Positions 41,952 to 51,276 of a DNA stretch of 64,000 nt are shown here, one piece after another (position 1 is the stretch's first letter; the number at the start of each line of letters is the position of its first letter). The DNA comes from Myxococcus landrumus (GTDB lineage Bacteria; Myxococcota; Myxococcia; Myxococcales; Myxococcaceae): NCBI RefSeq assembly GCF_017301635.1, contig NZ_CP071091.1:7494501-7558500 (forward strand), read 5' to 3'. The notes under the pieces were generated by a model. It was not told the DNA's origin. It worked only from the letters and a program-made list of their open reading frames with translations, and did not search any database. Both the position numbers and the translations under genes were made by a program.

Positions 41952-43145
41952 CTACATCGAGTAGCCGAGCGTCAGGCCGAACACGTGCGCGGAGCCGTTG
42001 TACGTGCCGGAGATGCCCGGCGCGTAGCTCTCGTTGTCGGCCAGCGTGACGAACTGGTAGCCGAAGTCCGCGCGCAGCGAGTTCCAGCGGTAGCCCGCGC
42101 CCACGGACACGCCGAAGCGGTCCGCGTCCGGGAGGTCCGGCGTCAGCGTGCCGTGCGGACCCGGAGCCGGGTCGTAGATGAGGCCGGCGCGGACCTGGAG
42201 GTCCGGCGTCACGCCGTACTCACCGCCCAGGTGGTAGTTCCACTTCGCGCGCCAGCGCTTGGGCAGCGGGTTGTTGATGGCCGGGTTGTCCGGGAACTCG
42301 ATGGCGAGCTCCTGGAACGAGGACCAGTCCACCCAGTTCGCGTCGAACGCCACCGTCAGGTTGTCCAGCGGGGTGAAGGCAAGACCCCACGCCACCGTCG
42401 CGGGCAGGGTGACGTCACCCTCCACGCGGCCGTCCGGCAGACGCGCCTGGAACTCCGCGGGCACGTTCTGGAAGTCCGCGTTGCCCTTGAAGGTGAGGTC
42501 CGCGGAGCTGCGGTAGTGCAGGCCCATGGTGATGAGCTTCGGCACCACGATGGCCTGCACGCCGATGTTGTAGCCCACGCCCCAGGAGGAGCCGCCCAGG
42601 TGCACCTGGCCTTCGCTCTCGACGAAGCCCAGCGCGCGCTTGAGCTCCAGCGTGCCGCGGTAGATGTTCACACCCGCGCCGACGCGGAAGCGCTCGTGGA
42701 GCTGGTACGCGGCGGTGGGGTTGATGTTGTAGATGGCCATCGCCGACTCCTGGGCCTTGAAGCGGCCCACGAAGTCATCCACCCAGCGGCTGTTCGCGCC
42801 GAACGGCGTGTACACGCCCAGGCCCACCGCGAACTTGTCGAAGGGCTTGTAGGCGATGAACAGGTGCGGCGGAGGCGACAGCGTCGTCTTCTGGCCCTGC
42901 TCGGCGCCGTTCACCGGGGTGAACTTGATGCCGGGGAGGATGCCGGTGTCGCCCACCGTCACGTCCAGCTTGTTCACGCCGAGGATGTTCGCGGCGTTCG
43001 AGTAGATGGCGGAGGAGTCCTCCAGCCACGCGGCCGCCGCGTTGCCCATGCCCGTGGAGCGGGCGCTGTGCGTGTTGATTTGGAAGCCCGCCGCCTGGGA
43101 GGAACCCGCGGCCAGCAGTGCTACGAGGGAGAGTGTCTTCTTCAT
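41952..43145 (-). CDS. FadL/OmpP1-type outer-membrane transport protein
   Basis: The protein of 397 residues has a signal peptide (MKKTLSLVALLAAGSSQA) and the FadL N-terminal plug motif GFQINTHSARSTGMGNAAAAWLEDSSAIYSN, in pieces as in E. coli FadL and toluene porins. A 14-stranded barrel follows, ending in an aromatic/hydrophobic last strand (FGLTLGYSM). FadL proteins let long-chain fatty acids cross the outer membrane. The gene follows the surface lipase after 32 bases, so the two form an operon. The ATG at 43145 is preferred over one at 43154. Confidence 0.9.
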   Translation of the reverse strand: MKKTLSLVALLAAGSSQAAGFQINTHSARSTGMGNAAAAWLEDSSAIYSNAANILGVNKLDVTVGDTGILPGIKFTPVNGAEQGQKTTLSPPPHLFIAYKPFDKFAVGLGVYTPFGANSRWVDDFVGRFKAQESAMAIYNINPTAAYQLHERFRVGAGVNIYRGTLELKRALGFVESEGQVHLGGSSWGVGYNIGVQAIVVPKLITMGLHYRSSADLTFKGNADFQNVPAEFQARLPDGRVEGDVTLPATVAWGLAFTPLDNLTVAFDANWVDWSSFQELAIEFPDNPAINNPLPKRWRAKWNYHLGGEYGVTPDLQVRAGLIYDPAPGPHGTLTPDLPDADRFGVSVGAGYRWNSLRADFGYQFVTLADNESYAPGISGTYNGSAHVFGLTLGYSM

Positions 43146-43177
43146 GTGAGTCATTCCCTTGAGTCCTGGCCGTTCGG

Positions 43178-46066
43178 TTAGGGAGCGGTGGCGGTGCCCG
43201 TCTTGAGGAACGAGACGACCTGGTCCTGCGCCGTGTCACGCACGCTCTTCATGAACGTGTACTGCGGATGCGTGGGCGGGACGCTGATGAGCAGGAACGC
43301 GTGGCGGTACTCGGCGGGCAGCGGCGGGATGCGCGCCAGGTAGGTCTGCACGGTGTTCTGGCTGTTGCGGTTCGCGGAGGCGATGAGGCCCTCGGTCACC
43401 GGGTTCGGCACCACCATGTCGCCTTCGATGTACTGGATGAACGCGTCGCGCTCGGCCGGGGCCTTGTCGGAGTTCTCCAGGTACCAGCCGTAGTTGCGCG
43501 CGGCGGCGCCGTCCAGCGCGGTACGGGCCAGGACGATGAACTCGTCGAAGCCCGGCGTGCCGGGAGCGCGGCCCAGGCTGCCCAGCAGCTGCATGAAGCC
43601 CGCGCGCTGCGCGGAGAGCGTCGCGTCCTGCGCGGTCAGGAGGATGTCCACCAGGTCGCCACCCGCGACGTTGAGCGCGGTGCGGCGGGTGCGCTCGGAG
43701 ACGGACGCGGACAGGACGCCCTGCATGCCGCCCAGGCTCTGGCCCACGTAGTCCACCGTGGCGGCGTTGATGGTGCGGCCGCCCGCGATGGTTCCGATGC
43801 GCGTGCGCATGTCGTCGCTGGCCAGCACGCGGGTGAGCTGCGCGAAGTCCACCACGTGGTGGCGGAAGTTGTCGCGCGTCGCGCCCAGGCTGCCCAGGTT
43901 GAGGAAGTTCCAGCCGGAGATGACCGGAGCGCCGTTCGTGCCGCGGCGGAAGTCACCGCCCTCGCACTTGCCGGTGTCCAGACACACGCCCTGGCCCGCG
44001 GCGTTACACGTCAGGTCGCCGTTGGTGGCCGGGTCACAGGCGTTGGCGGCGGCCGGAGCCACGCAGCGGCCGAAGGTGGCGCTGTTGGGCGTCACGTCGC
44101 AGGTGCTGCCCGTGGCGCAGGCCTTGTCCGGGGTGTCGATGGGGCCCAGGCCCGACTGCGCCGTGATGCCCGCGCAGCTGGTGCGCTCGCCATGGTAGAC
44201 GGTGTCGATGGCGACGACCGCGTAGCCCGCACCGTTGAGCTTGTTGGCGATGGCCAGCACGTTGGTGCGGTTGCCCGTCAGGCCGTGCCCGAAGACGACG
44301 GTCTTGTAGCCGCTCGCGTCCGCCGGCGGGTCCTGGGGCAGGAACATCCAGAACGGGATGTGGTCCTCGTGCTTGGAGCGGGTCGCGTTGTACGCGCCCG
44401 TCGCGTCATCCAGGAAGAAGGGCGACTTGTACCCGCCCACGAGCCAGTGGCCGATGTTCGTGCCATCCAGGCCGTTGGCCGTCATGAGCGCGGGGAGGTT
44501 GGTGGTCTGGTCCACCAGGTACAGCGGCTTGTCGGAGGTGCCGCTGGTGGCGGGCGCGGCGTTGAGCTGGGCCAGCTTGGCGCGCGTGCTCTGGGTGGTG
44601 AAGGTCCACGCCATCAGGACGTCCTGGCGCTTGATGTTCAGTCGGGCCTCGAGCATGTCGTAGAAGGGCGCCATGGCAGCGCGGGCCGCCTCGAGCGTGG
44701 GGGCGCTGGTGTCGGGCACCGCGGAGACCTGGCTCTTGCCGTTGGCGAACACCGGGTTCTTCAGGCGCAGCAGGGCCTGGCTGGCCGTCGGGAACACGAA
44801 CTGGGCGTTCTTGCGCTCCTTGGGGCCACGCACCAGGACCACGGCGTACTGCGAGCTCGGGTCCAGCGGGAGCTCGGGGACGATCTGCAGCTGCTGGGGC
44901 GCGTTGGTGGCCGGCGTGCCGTCCGCCTTCGGGCTGGACGCGCAGTTGAGGCACACCTTGACCTGGGGCTGGGCGCCGCCGGGCGTGAGCTTGAGGAACA
45001 GCAGCTCCTTGCCCAGCCGGACGGTGTTCATGTCCAGCTCGAACTCATTGTCGATGACGCCGCGGGTGGCGCTGTTCTCCGTGATGATGGGCGCCGTCGT
45101 GGACCAGCCATCCACGTTGTTGTTCAGGTCGGAGAGGAAGTTGCGCAGCAGGGGCGGCTCGGCCGGAACCGGCAGGGCCAGCTTGCCCGTCTTCGGGTCG
45201 CGCAGCAGGTCGTTGGGGAACGGGACGATGGGCGTGGCGCTCGTGATGTCGAACGTCGCCTCCGGCCGGCTCATGATGGTGAACGTCCACGCCACGACGA
45301 TGTCGTCGCGGTTGACGCCGAACTTCGCGGACATCTTGTCCAGGATGGGCGCGTAGCCGCGGCGCAGCTGCTCCAGGCGGAGGGCGCTGCGGGTCTGGTC
45401 CGCGAGGCGCTCGGCCGGGTCCGTCTTGATGGACGGGATGAGCTCGGTGGTGGGGGCGCAGTTGGACGCCGTCAGGTCGTCACAGGTGACGAGCGGGTTG
45501 CGCGAGCTGGCGAAGGCCCACGTGGCGGAGGCGATGACGGGCTTGCCCGCCTTCGTCTTCACGCCGTGCTCGCCGCCGATGATGGCCACCGCGTAGCGGC
45601 CGCCCTTGGGCCAGCCCTGCGGCTGCGGCGGGATGACGGTGATGTGGCCCGTCGCCTCGCGGTAGCCGAAGGTCGGCGTGGCCGGACGCGCCAGCACCGG
45701 CACGTCTTCGTACACGTCGATGAACTTCACCGTGTTGGCGTTGACCGTCGCCGGGTCCAGGTCCTTGACCAGCGTGGTCGCGATGGCCGACGTGGGGAAG
45801 CCGTTCAGCGTGTTCAGATACTCCCGCGTGAACTCCTGCTCCGCCGCGGGCGCGCTGGGGTTGATGGGCGCCTGGACGATGTTGACGCCATCCTTGTCCT
45901 TCCCGATGGCCAGGTCGTTCGGAGAGGGGACGATGGCGGGTGTCGCGGACGGGTCGAACTCCGCCAGTCCCACGTCCGCCGCGCTCGGCGCCGGGTCCTG
46001 CTTGATGTCTGGATCACACGCTACCGCGCCCAAGGCTAGGGCCCCGAGGAACAACGCCTTTCTCAT
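43178..46066 (-). CDS. VolA-like surface lipase / alpha-beta hydrolase lipoprotein
   Basis: The protein of 962 residues has a lipobox LGAVAC (Cys17). The N-terminal part contains an Ig-like/virulence-lipase region with repeated VPFPNDLL and AWTFTIMSRP/AWTFTTQSTR motifs, typical of the VolA_N/Lipase_bact_N domain. The C-terminal hydrolase core has the oxyanion block FGHGLTGN (about 592-599) and the nucleophile elbow VGQSLGG with Ser777. In Vibrio cholerae, VolA is a surface lysophospholipase encoded with FadL; here the lipase gene likewise precedes a FadL-type porin. A Cys-rich insert (about 640-700) may be stabilised by disulfides. It is probably anchored in the outer membrane and exposed. 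Confidence 0.87.
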   Translation of the reverse strand: MRKALFLGALALGAVACDPDIKQDPAPSAADVGLAEFDPSATPAIVPSPNDLAIGKDKDGVNIVQAPINPSAPAAEQEFTREYLNTLNGFPTSAIATTLVKDLDPATVNANTVKFIDVYEDVPVLARPATPTFGYREATGHITVIPPQPQGWPKGGRYAVAIIGGEHGVKTKAGKPVIASATWAFASSRNPLVTCDDLTASNCAPTTELIPSIKTDPAERLADQTRSALRLEQLRRGYAPILDKMSAKFGVNRDDIVVAWTFTIMSRPEATFDITSATPIVPFPNDLLRDPKTGKLALPVPAEPPLLRNFLSDLNNNVDGWSTTAPIITENSATRGVIDNEFELDMNTVRLGKELLFLKLTPGGAQPQVKVCLNCASSPKADGTPATNAPQQLQIVPELPLDPSSQYAVVLVRGPKERKNAQFVFPTASQALLRLKNPVFANGKSQVSAVPDTSAPTLEAARAAMAPFYDMLEARLNIKRQDVLMAWTFTTQSTRAKLAQLNAAPATSGTSDKPLYLVDQTTNLPALMTANGLDGTNIGHWLVGGYKSPFFLDDATGAYNATRSKHEDHIPFWMFLPQDPPADASGYKTVVFGHGLTGNRTNVLAIANKLNGAGYAVVAIDTVYHGERTSCAGITAQSGLGPIDTPDKACATGSTCDVTPNSATFGRCVAPAAANACDPATNGDLTCNAAGQGVCLDTGKCEGGDFRRGTNGAPVISGWNFLNLGSLGATRDNFRHHVVDFAQLTRVLASDDMRTRIGTIAGGRTINAATVDYVGQSLGGMQGVLSASVSERTRRTALNVAGGDLVDILLTAQDATLSAQRAGFMQLLGSLGRAPGTPGFDEFIVLARTALDGAAARNYGWYLENSDKAPAERDAFIQYIEGDMVVPNPVTEGLIASANRNSQNTVQTYLARIPPLPAEYRHAFLLISVPPTHPQYTFMKSVRDTAQDQVVSFLKTGTATAP

Positions 46067-46258
46067 GGATACAACCCCCTCCGAGTCCAGGATTGGACTT
46101 CAGGACTAGGTGACAGTCAGGTGGCGTACCACGTCCGAGGGTTGGCCGAAAGCGATGGGACTTGACGCGTCGTGTCAGTCATGCATTGGCGTATGGCTCG
46201 GTGGGACCGACTGTCTTTGACACACTGCGCAGCACGCATTCGCCGCTACGCTGGGCGG

Positions 46259-46837
46259 ATGAACCGACTGCTGGGTGTGCTGGTGATGTGCATGTCGATG
46301 GGGGCGTCCGCGAATGGCCCGATGCGGCCCGCGGCGCAGGAGTCCGCGGCGCAGGGGGCGGCGGCGCCGGAGGCGGGAGGGCTGACGTGGACGGCGCCTT
46401 CGGAGTGGGCGGCGCAGGGGACTCGGCCGATGCGCGCGGCGACGTACAAGCTGCCCGCGGCGAAGGGTGACGCGGAAGGGGGCGAGCTGGCGGTGTTCTA
46501 CTTCGGCCCGGGCCAGGGCGGCGCGGTGGACGCCAACGTGAAGCGGTGGCTGGGCCAGTTCCAGACGGCGGACGGAAAGCCCGTGGACGGCGTGGCCAAG
46601 ACGAAGTCGGAGAAGCTCAACGGCATGCCCGTGACGACGGTGGACGTGAAGGGCACGTACATGGGCGGCGGGCCCATGATGGGCCCGTCCACGCCGAAGC
46701 CCGGCTACCGCCTGCTGGGCGCGATTGTCGAAGGCTCCGAGGGCGCCATCTTCTTCAAGCTGACGGGCCCGGAGAAGACCGTGGCGGCCTCGGAGAAGGC
46801 CTTCCGCAAGATGCTGGAGTCCGTGAAGAAGAAGTAG
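46259..46837 (+). CDS. secreted hypothetical protein
   Basis: The protein of 192 residues has a signal peptide (LLGVLVMCMSMGASA), then an Ala/Gln-rich stretch. A compact domain follows with LTWTAPSEWAAQG, ELAVFYFGPGQGGAVDANVKRW, and a GMPVTTVDVKGTY strand. The pattern resembles small periplasmic beta-sandwich proteins of unknown function common in myxobacteria. It is divergent from the lipase operon, with 192 bases between. Confidence 0.65.
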   Translation: MNRLLGVLVMCMSMGASANGPMRPAAQESAAQGAAAPEAGGLTWTAPSEWAAQGTRPMRAATYKLPAAKGDAEGGELAVFYFGPGQGGAVDANVKRWLGQFQTADGKPVDGVAKTKSEKLNGMPVTTVDVKGTYMGGGPMMGPSTPKPGYRLLGAIVEGSEGAIFFKLTGPEKTVAASEKAFRKMLESVKKK

Positions 46838-46855
46838 CCGGTGCCCCGCCTTGCG

Positions 46856-47671
46856 TCAGCGCTGGCTCCGGGCCGTCTTCGCCGGAGCCTTGGCGGTCTT
46901 GAGGTCCGGGATGAGGAGGACCTCGATGCGCCGGTTGCGGGCGCGCCCCTGCGGGGTGGCGTTGGCGGAGATGGGCCGCGTCTCGCCGTAGCCCGCGGCG
47001 ATCATCCTGCGGGACGGCACGCCGCCCTGCTCCTGGAGGAAGCGCACCACGTTGACGGCGCGCGCCACGGACAGCTCCCAGTTGGTGGGGAAGGTGGCCT
47101 GGAGCTTCTGTGACGGCGGCGAGTCATCCGTGTGCCCCGACACCTGGATGGACTTGTCATCCACCTTGGCCAGCACGCCGCCCAGCCGCTTGAGGACTTC
47201 CTGGCCGCGCTTGCTGATGCTCGCGTCGCCGGAGTCGAAGAGCACCTTGTCCACCAAGTCCACCTGGATGCGCCCCTGGGCCTGCGACAGCTTGATGGCG
47301 CCCTCGGCGATCTCCGCCTTCATCTTGTCCTGGAGGTCGTCGTAGGTGGCCTTGAGCTTGGCCAGCTCCGCCTCCTGCTCCTGCACCGTCTGGGACAGCT
47401 GCTCCTTCTCCGTCGAGAGCTGCTGCTTCTCGGTGGCCAGCTTCGCGTGCTCCGCCCCCAGCGCGGCCAGCTTCTCCTCCGCCTGCTTGCGCGCCGCCTC
47501 CGCGTCACGGGTGCGCGCGCTGGCCTCGTCCGCGGCCTTGCGCGCCTCCTCGGCCTGCGCCTGTGCCTGCGCCGAACCTCGGTGCGCCAGGTACAGCACG
47601 CCGCCCGCGAGCAGCACCACCAGCACCGTCACCAGCCAGGGCACCCAGGCCCGCCCTCGCTCCGCTTGCAT
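46856..47671 (-). CDS. OmpA-family peptidoglycan-binding protein with coiled coil
   Basis: The protein is 271 residues. One N-terminal transmembrane helix (about 10-28) is followed by a long coiled coil (residues 35-125, rich in Glu/Lys/Gln/Ala) and an OmpA/MotB C-terminal domain (about 130-255). The motifs VLFDSGDASIS, VSGHTDDSPP, WELSVARAVNVVRFL and GYGETRPISAN, with the NRRIEVLL end, are peptidoglycan-binding hallmarks. It probably links the inner membrane to the cell wall. No partner genes (MotA-, Tol- or ExbB-type) are next to it. Confidence 0.9.
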   Translation of the reverse strand: MQAERGRAWVPWLVTVLVVLLAGGVLYLAHRGSAQAQAQAEEARKAADEASARTRDAEAARKQAEEKLAALGAEHAKLATEKQQLSTEKEQLSQTVQEQEAELAKLKATYDDLQDKMKAEIAEGAIKLSQAQGRIQVDLVDKVLFDSGDASISKRGQEVLKRLGGVLAKVDDKSIQVSGHTDDSPPSQKLQATFPTNWELSVARAVNVVRFLQEQGGVPSRRMIAAGYGETRPISANATPQGRARNRRIEVLLIPDLKTAKAPAKTARSQR

Positions 47672-47811
47672 CGAAACCTCCCAGGGGGATGAACGTGAAA
47701 CACCGTAACGACAGCGCCCGGGTGCGCCTCAAGGCGCCCCGGGTGCGTGAAGGTGTCTGGGGGTTCAATGTTTCAGCGCGAGCGTGATTTGCCCGCGCCA
47801 AGCGTCCGAAA

Positions 47812-49806
47812 TCAGAAAGGGAACCACGAGGGGCGCACGCTGCGCACGTCGCTGAGGACGTGAGACAGCTGCGAGCCGAAGTCGTGGTACGTCTGTCCAT
47901 CCAGCCAGATGGACTCGATTTGTTTCTGGCCCAGGCGGACGTGGGTTTGTCTGCCATTGGCGGCGGTGGCGGTGACGGTGTCTCCGCCGTTGTAGCTCAC
48001 CTGGAACTTCTCGCCGCGGATGTCCACCGTCTCGTTGAAGCGCAGGTCCTTGGGCACCTGCGTCACCATGTTGGTGCCGCGCGAGCCGGGGACCTTCATG
48101 TCGTCCATGAACTCGCGCAGGAAGTCGCGCGTCACCTGGCGCGTCTGCTTGTCCAGGGTGGGGTCCACCTTCGCGTCGTAGCCGAAGCCCAGCACGCTGT
48201 TGCCCTGCTTGGGATTGTCCAGGTTCCAGGTGGGCAGGCTGACCATGAACTGGTTGGCGCCGGGCTTCGCCTTGTCGCGCCAGTCCTGGGCCTCGGTGGC
48301 GTTCTGCTTGAGCAGGGACAGGCCGTTGAAGCCATTCCAGAGCACGTCGTCCGTGTCGAGCTGGCCGGTGGGCAGGGGCTTGGGCTGGGCCTGGCCGTTC
48401 GACGGGTGCGTGCCGCCGCGCGTCTGCAGTGACGCGCCAATCTGCGGCAGGTCGTTCTTGTTGTAGCCCATGGGCATGTTGTCCAGCGTGCCGCCGTCCA
48501 CCAGGTGCATCTGCCGGCCGGTGACGGGGTCGACCATCTGCACGGGCTCGAAGACGCCGGGGATGGCCATGGAGGCGCGCATGGCGAGTGCCACGGGCGT
48601 GTCCGGCGTCGTCTCCTGGCTGAAGACGAAGACGCGGTCCTGCGCGCTCTTGAAGCCGCCGTTGGGCACCGCGCTGTCGTAGGCCTTGGCGGCCACCAAC
48701 TGCAGGGGCACCTTGAGGTCCGCGAAGGTGACGGGCCGGTCGGTGATGCCGGTCAGCTCGCGCAGCTTCTGGTCGAAGAGCTCGTACGCGGCCTCGCCGT
48801 TGAGCAGGCCGCCGTCCTTCATGTCCAGGTCGAAGTCGTACAGCTTGCCCAGGCGCGGGTCCTTGGCCACGTCCTCGATTTGCTTCGGCGTGGCACCCGT
48901 GGCGGCGAACGCGGCGGCGATGGAGCCCGCGGACGTGCCCGTCAGGCTCACCGGCACCACGCCCAAATCACGCATCTCCGCGAACATGGCCGCGTAGCGC
49001 TTGCCCTTGCCGCCGCCGCCTTCCAGGCTCAAGTGCACGCCCATGGGCTCGCCGCCCTTCACCGGCATGCCCGCCGCCGCGCGATTCTGGGCGACGGAGG
49101 CCGTGTACTCGGCGGCCTTCGCCGCGTCGTTGCCGGCCACCACGCTCATGGCGGAGGGCGGCTTCGTCACCGGCGTCCCGGTGGGGAAGCGGCTGGCGTG
49201 GACCTGTCCATTGGGCAGCTCCTTCGCCAGGAACTGCGGGTCCAGCCACAGCGAGCCGGGGCGCGGCGCGGTGGCGCGGGTGTAGCCCGTCGTCCGGGTC
49301 AGCTCCCCCTCGGCCTTCTCCAGCGCGGCCTTCACCTGCGCATGGCGCGGATGCGAGGCGGGCAACATCTCCAGCTGCGCCGCCAGCGAGCGCACCTGCC
49401 CCAGCGTGTCGCGGAAGCCCTGGGTCTGCGCCGCCAGCTGCTTGCCCTGCTTGTCGTCGATTTTCGGCGGGACGACGCGCTCGAGCACCTTGCGCAGGTC
49501 GTCCAGGTTCACATCCAGCAGCTTCCCGAGCGGAATCTGGAGCGGCTTGCCGGTGAGCGTGATGCCCGCCCACGGCTTGTCCTTGGCGCCCCCCAGGGAG
49601 GGCAGACCCAACTGGGACAGCTTGGGCAGCTTCGCCTCGAAGCGGTCCACCAGCCGGTTCGCCTCGCTCGCGACGTGGCGCACGCCCTCGCCCATCCGCT
49701 CGAGCAGGCCGGGCTTGTTCGCCTCCGCCTGCTGCGTGGGCTTGGACTCGGAAGTACGACGCGCTGCGGCGGAAGACGTGGAGGAGGGGAGGGACTTGAT
49801 GCTCAT
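47812..49806 (-). CDS. patatin-like phospholipase, no signal peptide, effector candidate
   Basis: The protein is 664 residues. The first 45 residues are Ser/Thr/Ala-rich and disordered, as in many secreted effectors; a helical region to about 230 follows. The patatin core has the oxyanion loop EGGGGKGKRYAA, the nucleophile Ser292 in GTSAGS, and the dyad Asp437 in VDGGTLDN, with an insertion before the C-terminal extension (about 500-664). The Ser-Asp dyad is complete. It lacks a Sec signal, so if exported it would need a contact-dependent system. The substrate is membrane phospholipid by analogy with ExoU. The start at 49806 (MSIKSLP) has a GGAG site. Confidence 0.85.
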   Translation of the reverse strand: MSIKSLPSSTSSAAARRTSESKPTQQAEANKPGLLERMGEGVRHVASEANRLVDRFEAKLPKLSQLGLPSLGGAKDKPWAGITLTGKPLQIPLGKLLDVNLDDLRKVLERVVPPKIDDKQGKQLAAQTQGFRDTLGQVRSLAAQLEMLPASHPRHAQVKAALEKAEGELTRTTGYTRATAPRPGSLWLDPQFLAKELPNGQVHASRFPTGTPVTKPPSAMSVVAGNDAAKAAEYTASVAQNRAAAGMPVKGGEPMGVHLSLEGGGGKGKRYAAMFAEMRDLGVVPVSLTGTSAGSIAAAFAATGATPKQIEDVAKDPRLGKLYDFDLDMKDGGLLNGEAAYELFDQKLRELTGITDRPVTFADLKVPLQLVAAKAYDSAVPNGGFKSAQDRVFVFSQETTPDTPVALAMRASMAIPGVFEPVQMVDPVTGRQMHLVDGGTLDNMPMGYNKNDLPQIGASLQTRGGTHPSNGQAQPKPLPTGQLDTDDVLWNGFNGLSLLKQNATEAQDWRDKAKPGANQFMVSLPTWNLDNPKQGNSVLGFGYDAKVDPTLDKQTRQVTRDFLREFMDDMKVPGSRGTNMVTQVPKDLRFNETVDIRGEKFQVSYNGGDTVTATAANGRQTHVRLGQKQIESIWLDGQTYHDFGSQLSHVLSDVRSVRPSWFPF

Positions 49807-49982
49807 CGGAGGGTCTCCACTGGGACGCATCGAAGGGGGGACGCTGCGCCAGGGGGATTATCGGTGAGCCACCGTCCGGGGTTGTGTGTCAGCGAACAAA
49901 TCCTGGGCGAGGCCCGGCAAGGCCCTTGCTACGGGATGTTTCATCCGCGCCTGGCGCCTGCCTTCCGGAGGCCTCCGTGTCG

Positions 49983-50279
49983 ATGTGCCGCAGCTCCGAG
50001 TTCGATTTGCTTGTTTCACATGCCGTGACGCTGTTCCCCGAGGACACCGTGCTCTCGGCGCTCCAGGTCATGCACCGCCATGGCGTGCACGTCCTCCCGG
50101 TGGTGGATGGGCGGGACGGAGCGTGGTTGGGCCAGGTGTCGCAGCAGGAGCTGCACCGGTTGTCTGGCTTTGCGCCCTTGGCGAGGTTGGCTGAAATTCT
50201 GACCGCCCGGGCCCTGGTGGAGACGGAAAAAAAGGCCGCCGAGTCCGTGGCCCTGGCGCCGCCCCGGTGGCTGCACTGA
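49983..50279 (+). CDS. single CBS-domain protein
   Basis: The protein of 98 residues is a single CBS motif: LLVSHAVTLFPEDTVLSALQVMHRHGVHVLPVVDGRDGAWLGQVSQQEL, in pieces, with the VLPVVD strand and a helical C-terminal tail. CBS motifs usually act in pairs, so two chains would form the usual Bateman dimer. Such domains sense adenine nucleotides. The start is uncertain (ATG at 49983, or GTG at 49977). It stands between divergent and unrelated genes. Confidence 0.7.
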   Translation: MCRSSEFDLLVSHAVTLFPEDTVLSALQVMHRHGVHVLPVVDGRDGAWLGQVSQQELHRLSGFAPLARLAEILTARALVETEKKAAESVALAPPRWLH

Positions 50280-50490
50280 GGCTCCACGGGGAGTCCGTGT
50301 GGGGGCGGACGAGCGGGCGGGCGCTCCGCCGCGCGGAGAGGTCGCGAGGTGGCTCGCGAAGTGACTGGGGGCTGGCTGACGGCTCGCACCGAGGGGTGGG
50401 CTCAAAATCCCACGCGGAGGTCACAGCCTGTTTCCGGTGGCCCCGGGCCAGCTTGGCACTCGATTCCCCGGGGGACGGAGGAGGCTTGGT

Positions 50491-51180
50491 ATGAAGGCAG
50501 TGGCGATCATCCTCGCATCGGGCGAGGCCCGGCGGATGGCCCACCCCAAGGCGCTCATCCTGCACGAAGGAGACAAGAGCTTCCTTCAGTCGCTGGCGTC
50601 GACCTTTGGAAAGGCGAGCTGTCAGGTGCTGGGTGTCGTGGGGAAGGACGCGGAGGCCGTGCGCGAGCAGCATCCGGGGCTGGACCTGGTGGAGTCCGAA
50701 CAGTGGCGGGACAGCCAGATGGCGTCGGTGAAGGTGGGGCTGGACGCGGCGTTGGAGGCGGGGGCGGACGTGGTGCTGTTGCACCCCGTGGACATGCCCG
50801 CGCTTCGAGCCACCACGGTGAAGTCGTTGCTCAAGTTGATGGGTGACTCGGACGAGGCCCTGCGTCCCGAGTTCGAGGGGGCAGCCGGCTGGCCGGTGAT
50901 GATGTCGCGTGCGTCCGCGGAGCGGCTGCGCGCGGCGGATGGCGACCAGCTGGAGGCGGTGCTCAAGGGCATGAAGGTGCGGCGTGTGCCCATGAAGGAC
51001 CCGGGCGTGATTGTGAACATCAACGGGCCGGAGACGTACGAGCGGCTGTTCGGCTCCGAGCCGAAGCTGGCGCCGCCGCCCAAGCGCCGGGGGAGTGGGA
51101 AGCGCGGCTCACCGGGGCTCACCACGGTGGCGGACATCGGCGGTGGGAGCGTGCCCATGGCCGCGGCGTCGGACGACTGA
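50491..51180 (+). CDS. MobA-like NTP transferase
   Basis: The protein of 229 residues belongs to the MobA/MocA/GlmU-like nucleotidyltransferase fold. The signature AIILASGEARRMAHPKALI at the N-terminus, VLLHPVDMPAL (the acidic metal site) and GWPVMMSR (substrate loop) are all present. MocA-type enzymes attach CMP to molybdopterin, others act on sugars; the substrate cannot be read. A basic tail (PPPKRRGSGKRG) ends the protein. The ATG at 50491 has a GGAGGAGG ribosome site. Confidence 0.85.
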   Translation: MKAVAIILASGEARRMAHPKALILHEGDKSFLQSLASTFGKASCQVLGVVGKDAEAVREQHPGLDLVESEQWRDSQMASVKVGLDAALEAGADVVLLHPVDMPALRATTVKSLLKLMGDSDEALRPEFEGAAGWPVMMSRASAERLRAADGDQLEAVLKGMKVRRVPMKDPGVIVNINGPETYERLFGSEPKLAPPPKRRGSGKRGSPGLTTVADIGGGSVPMAAASDD

Positions 51181-51276
51181 GGAAGCGAGGGCCGGGGCTC
51201 GCGTGTCGCGCGGCTCCGGCCCGTGGTGCGCGCGCGGCGTGACACGCCACCGCGCGCGTGAGTCACGGACGTGGGG

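Noticed and set aside
43268..46039. Long open frame on the plus strand (over 900 codons) opposite the lipase gene
   Set aside because: High-GC codon bias leaves few stops on the antisense strand; the product is Arg/Gly/Val-rich with no motifs, while the minus-strand gene has clear lipase features.
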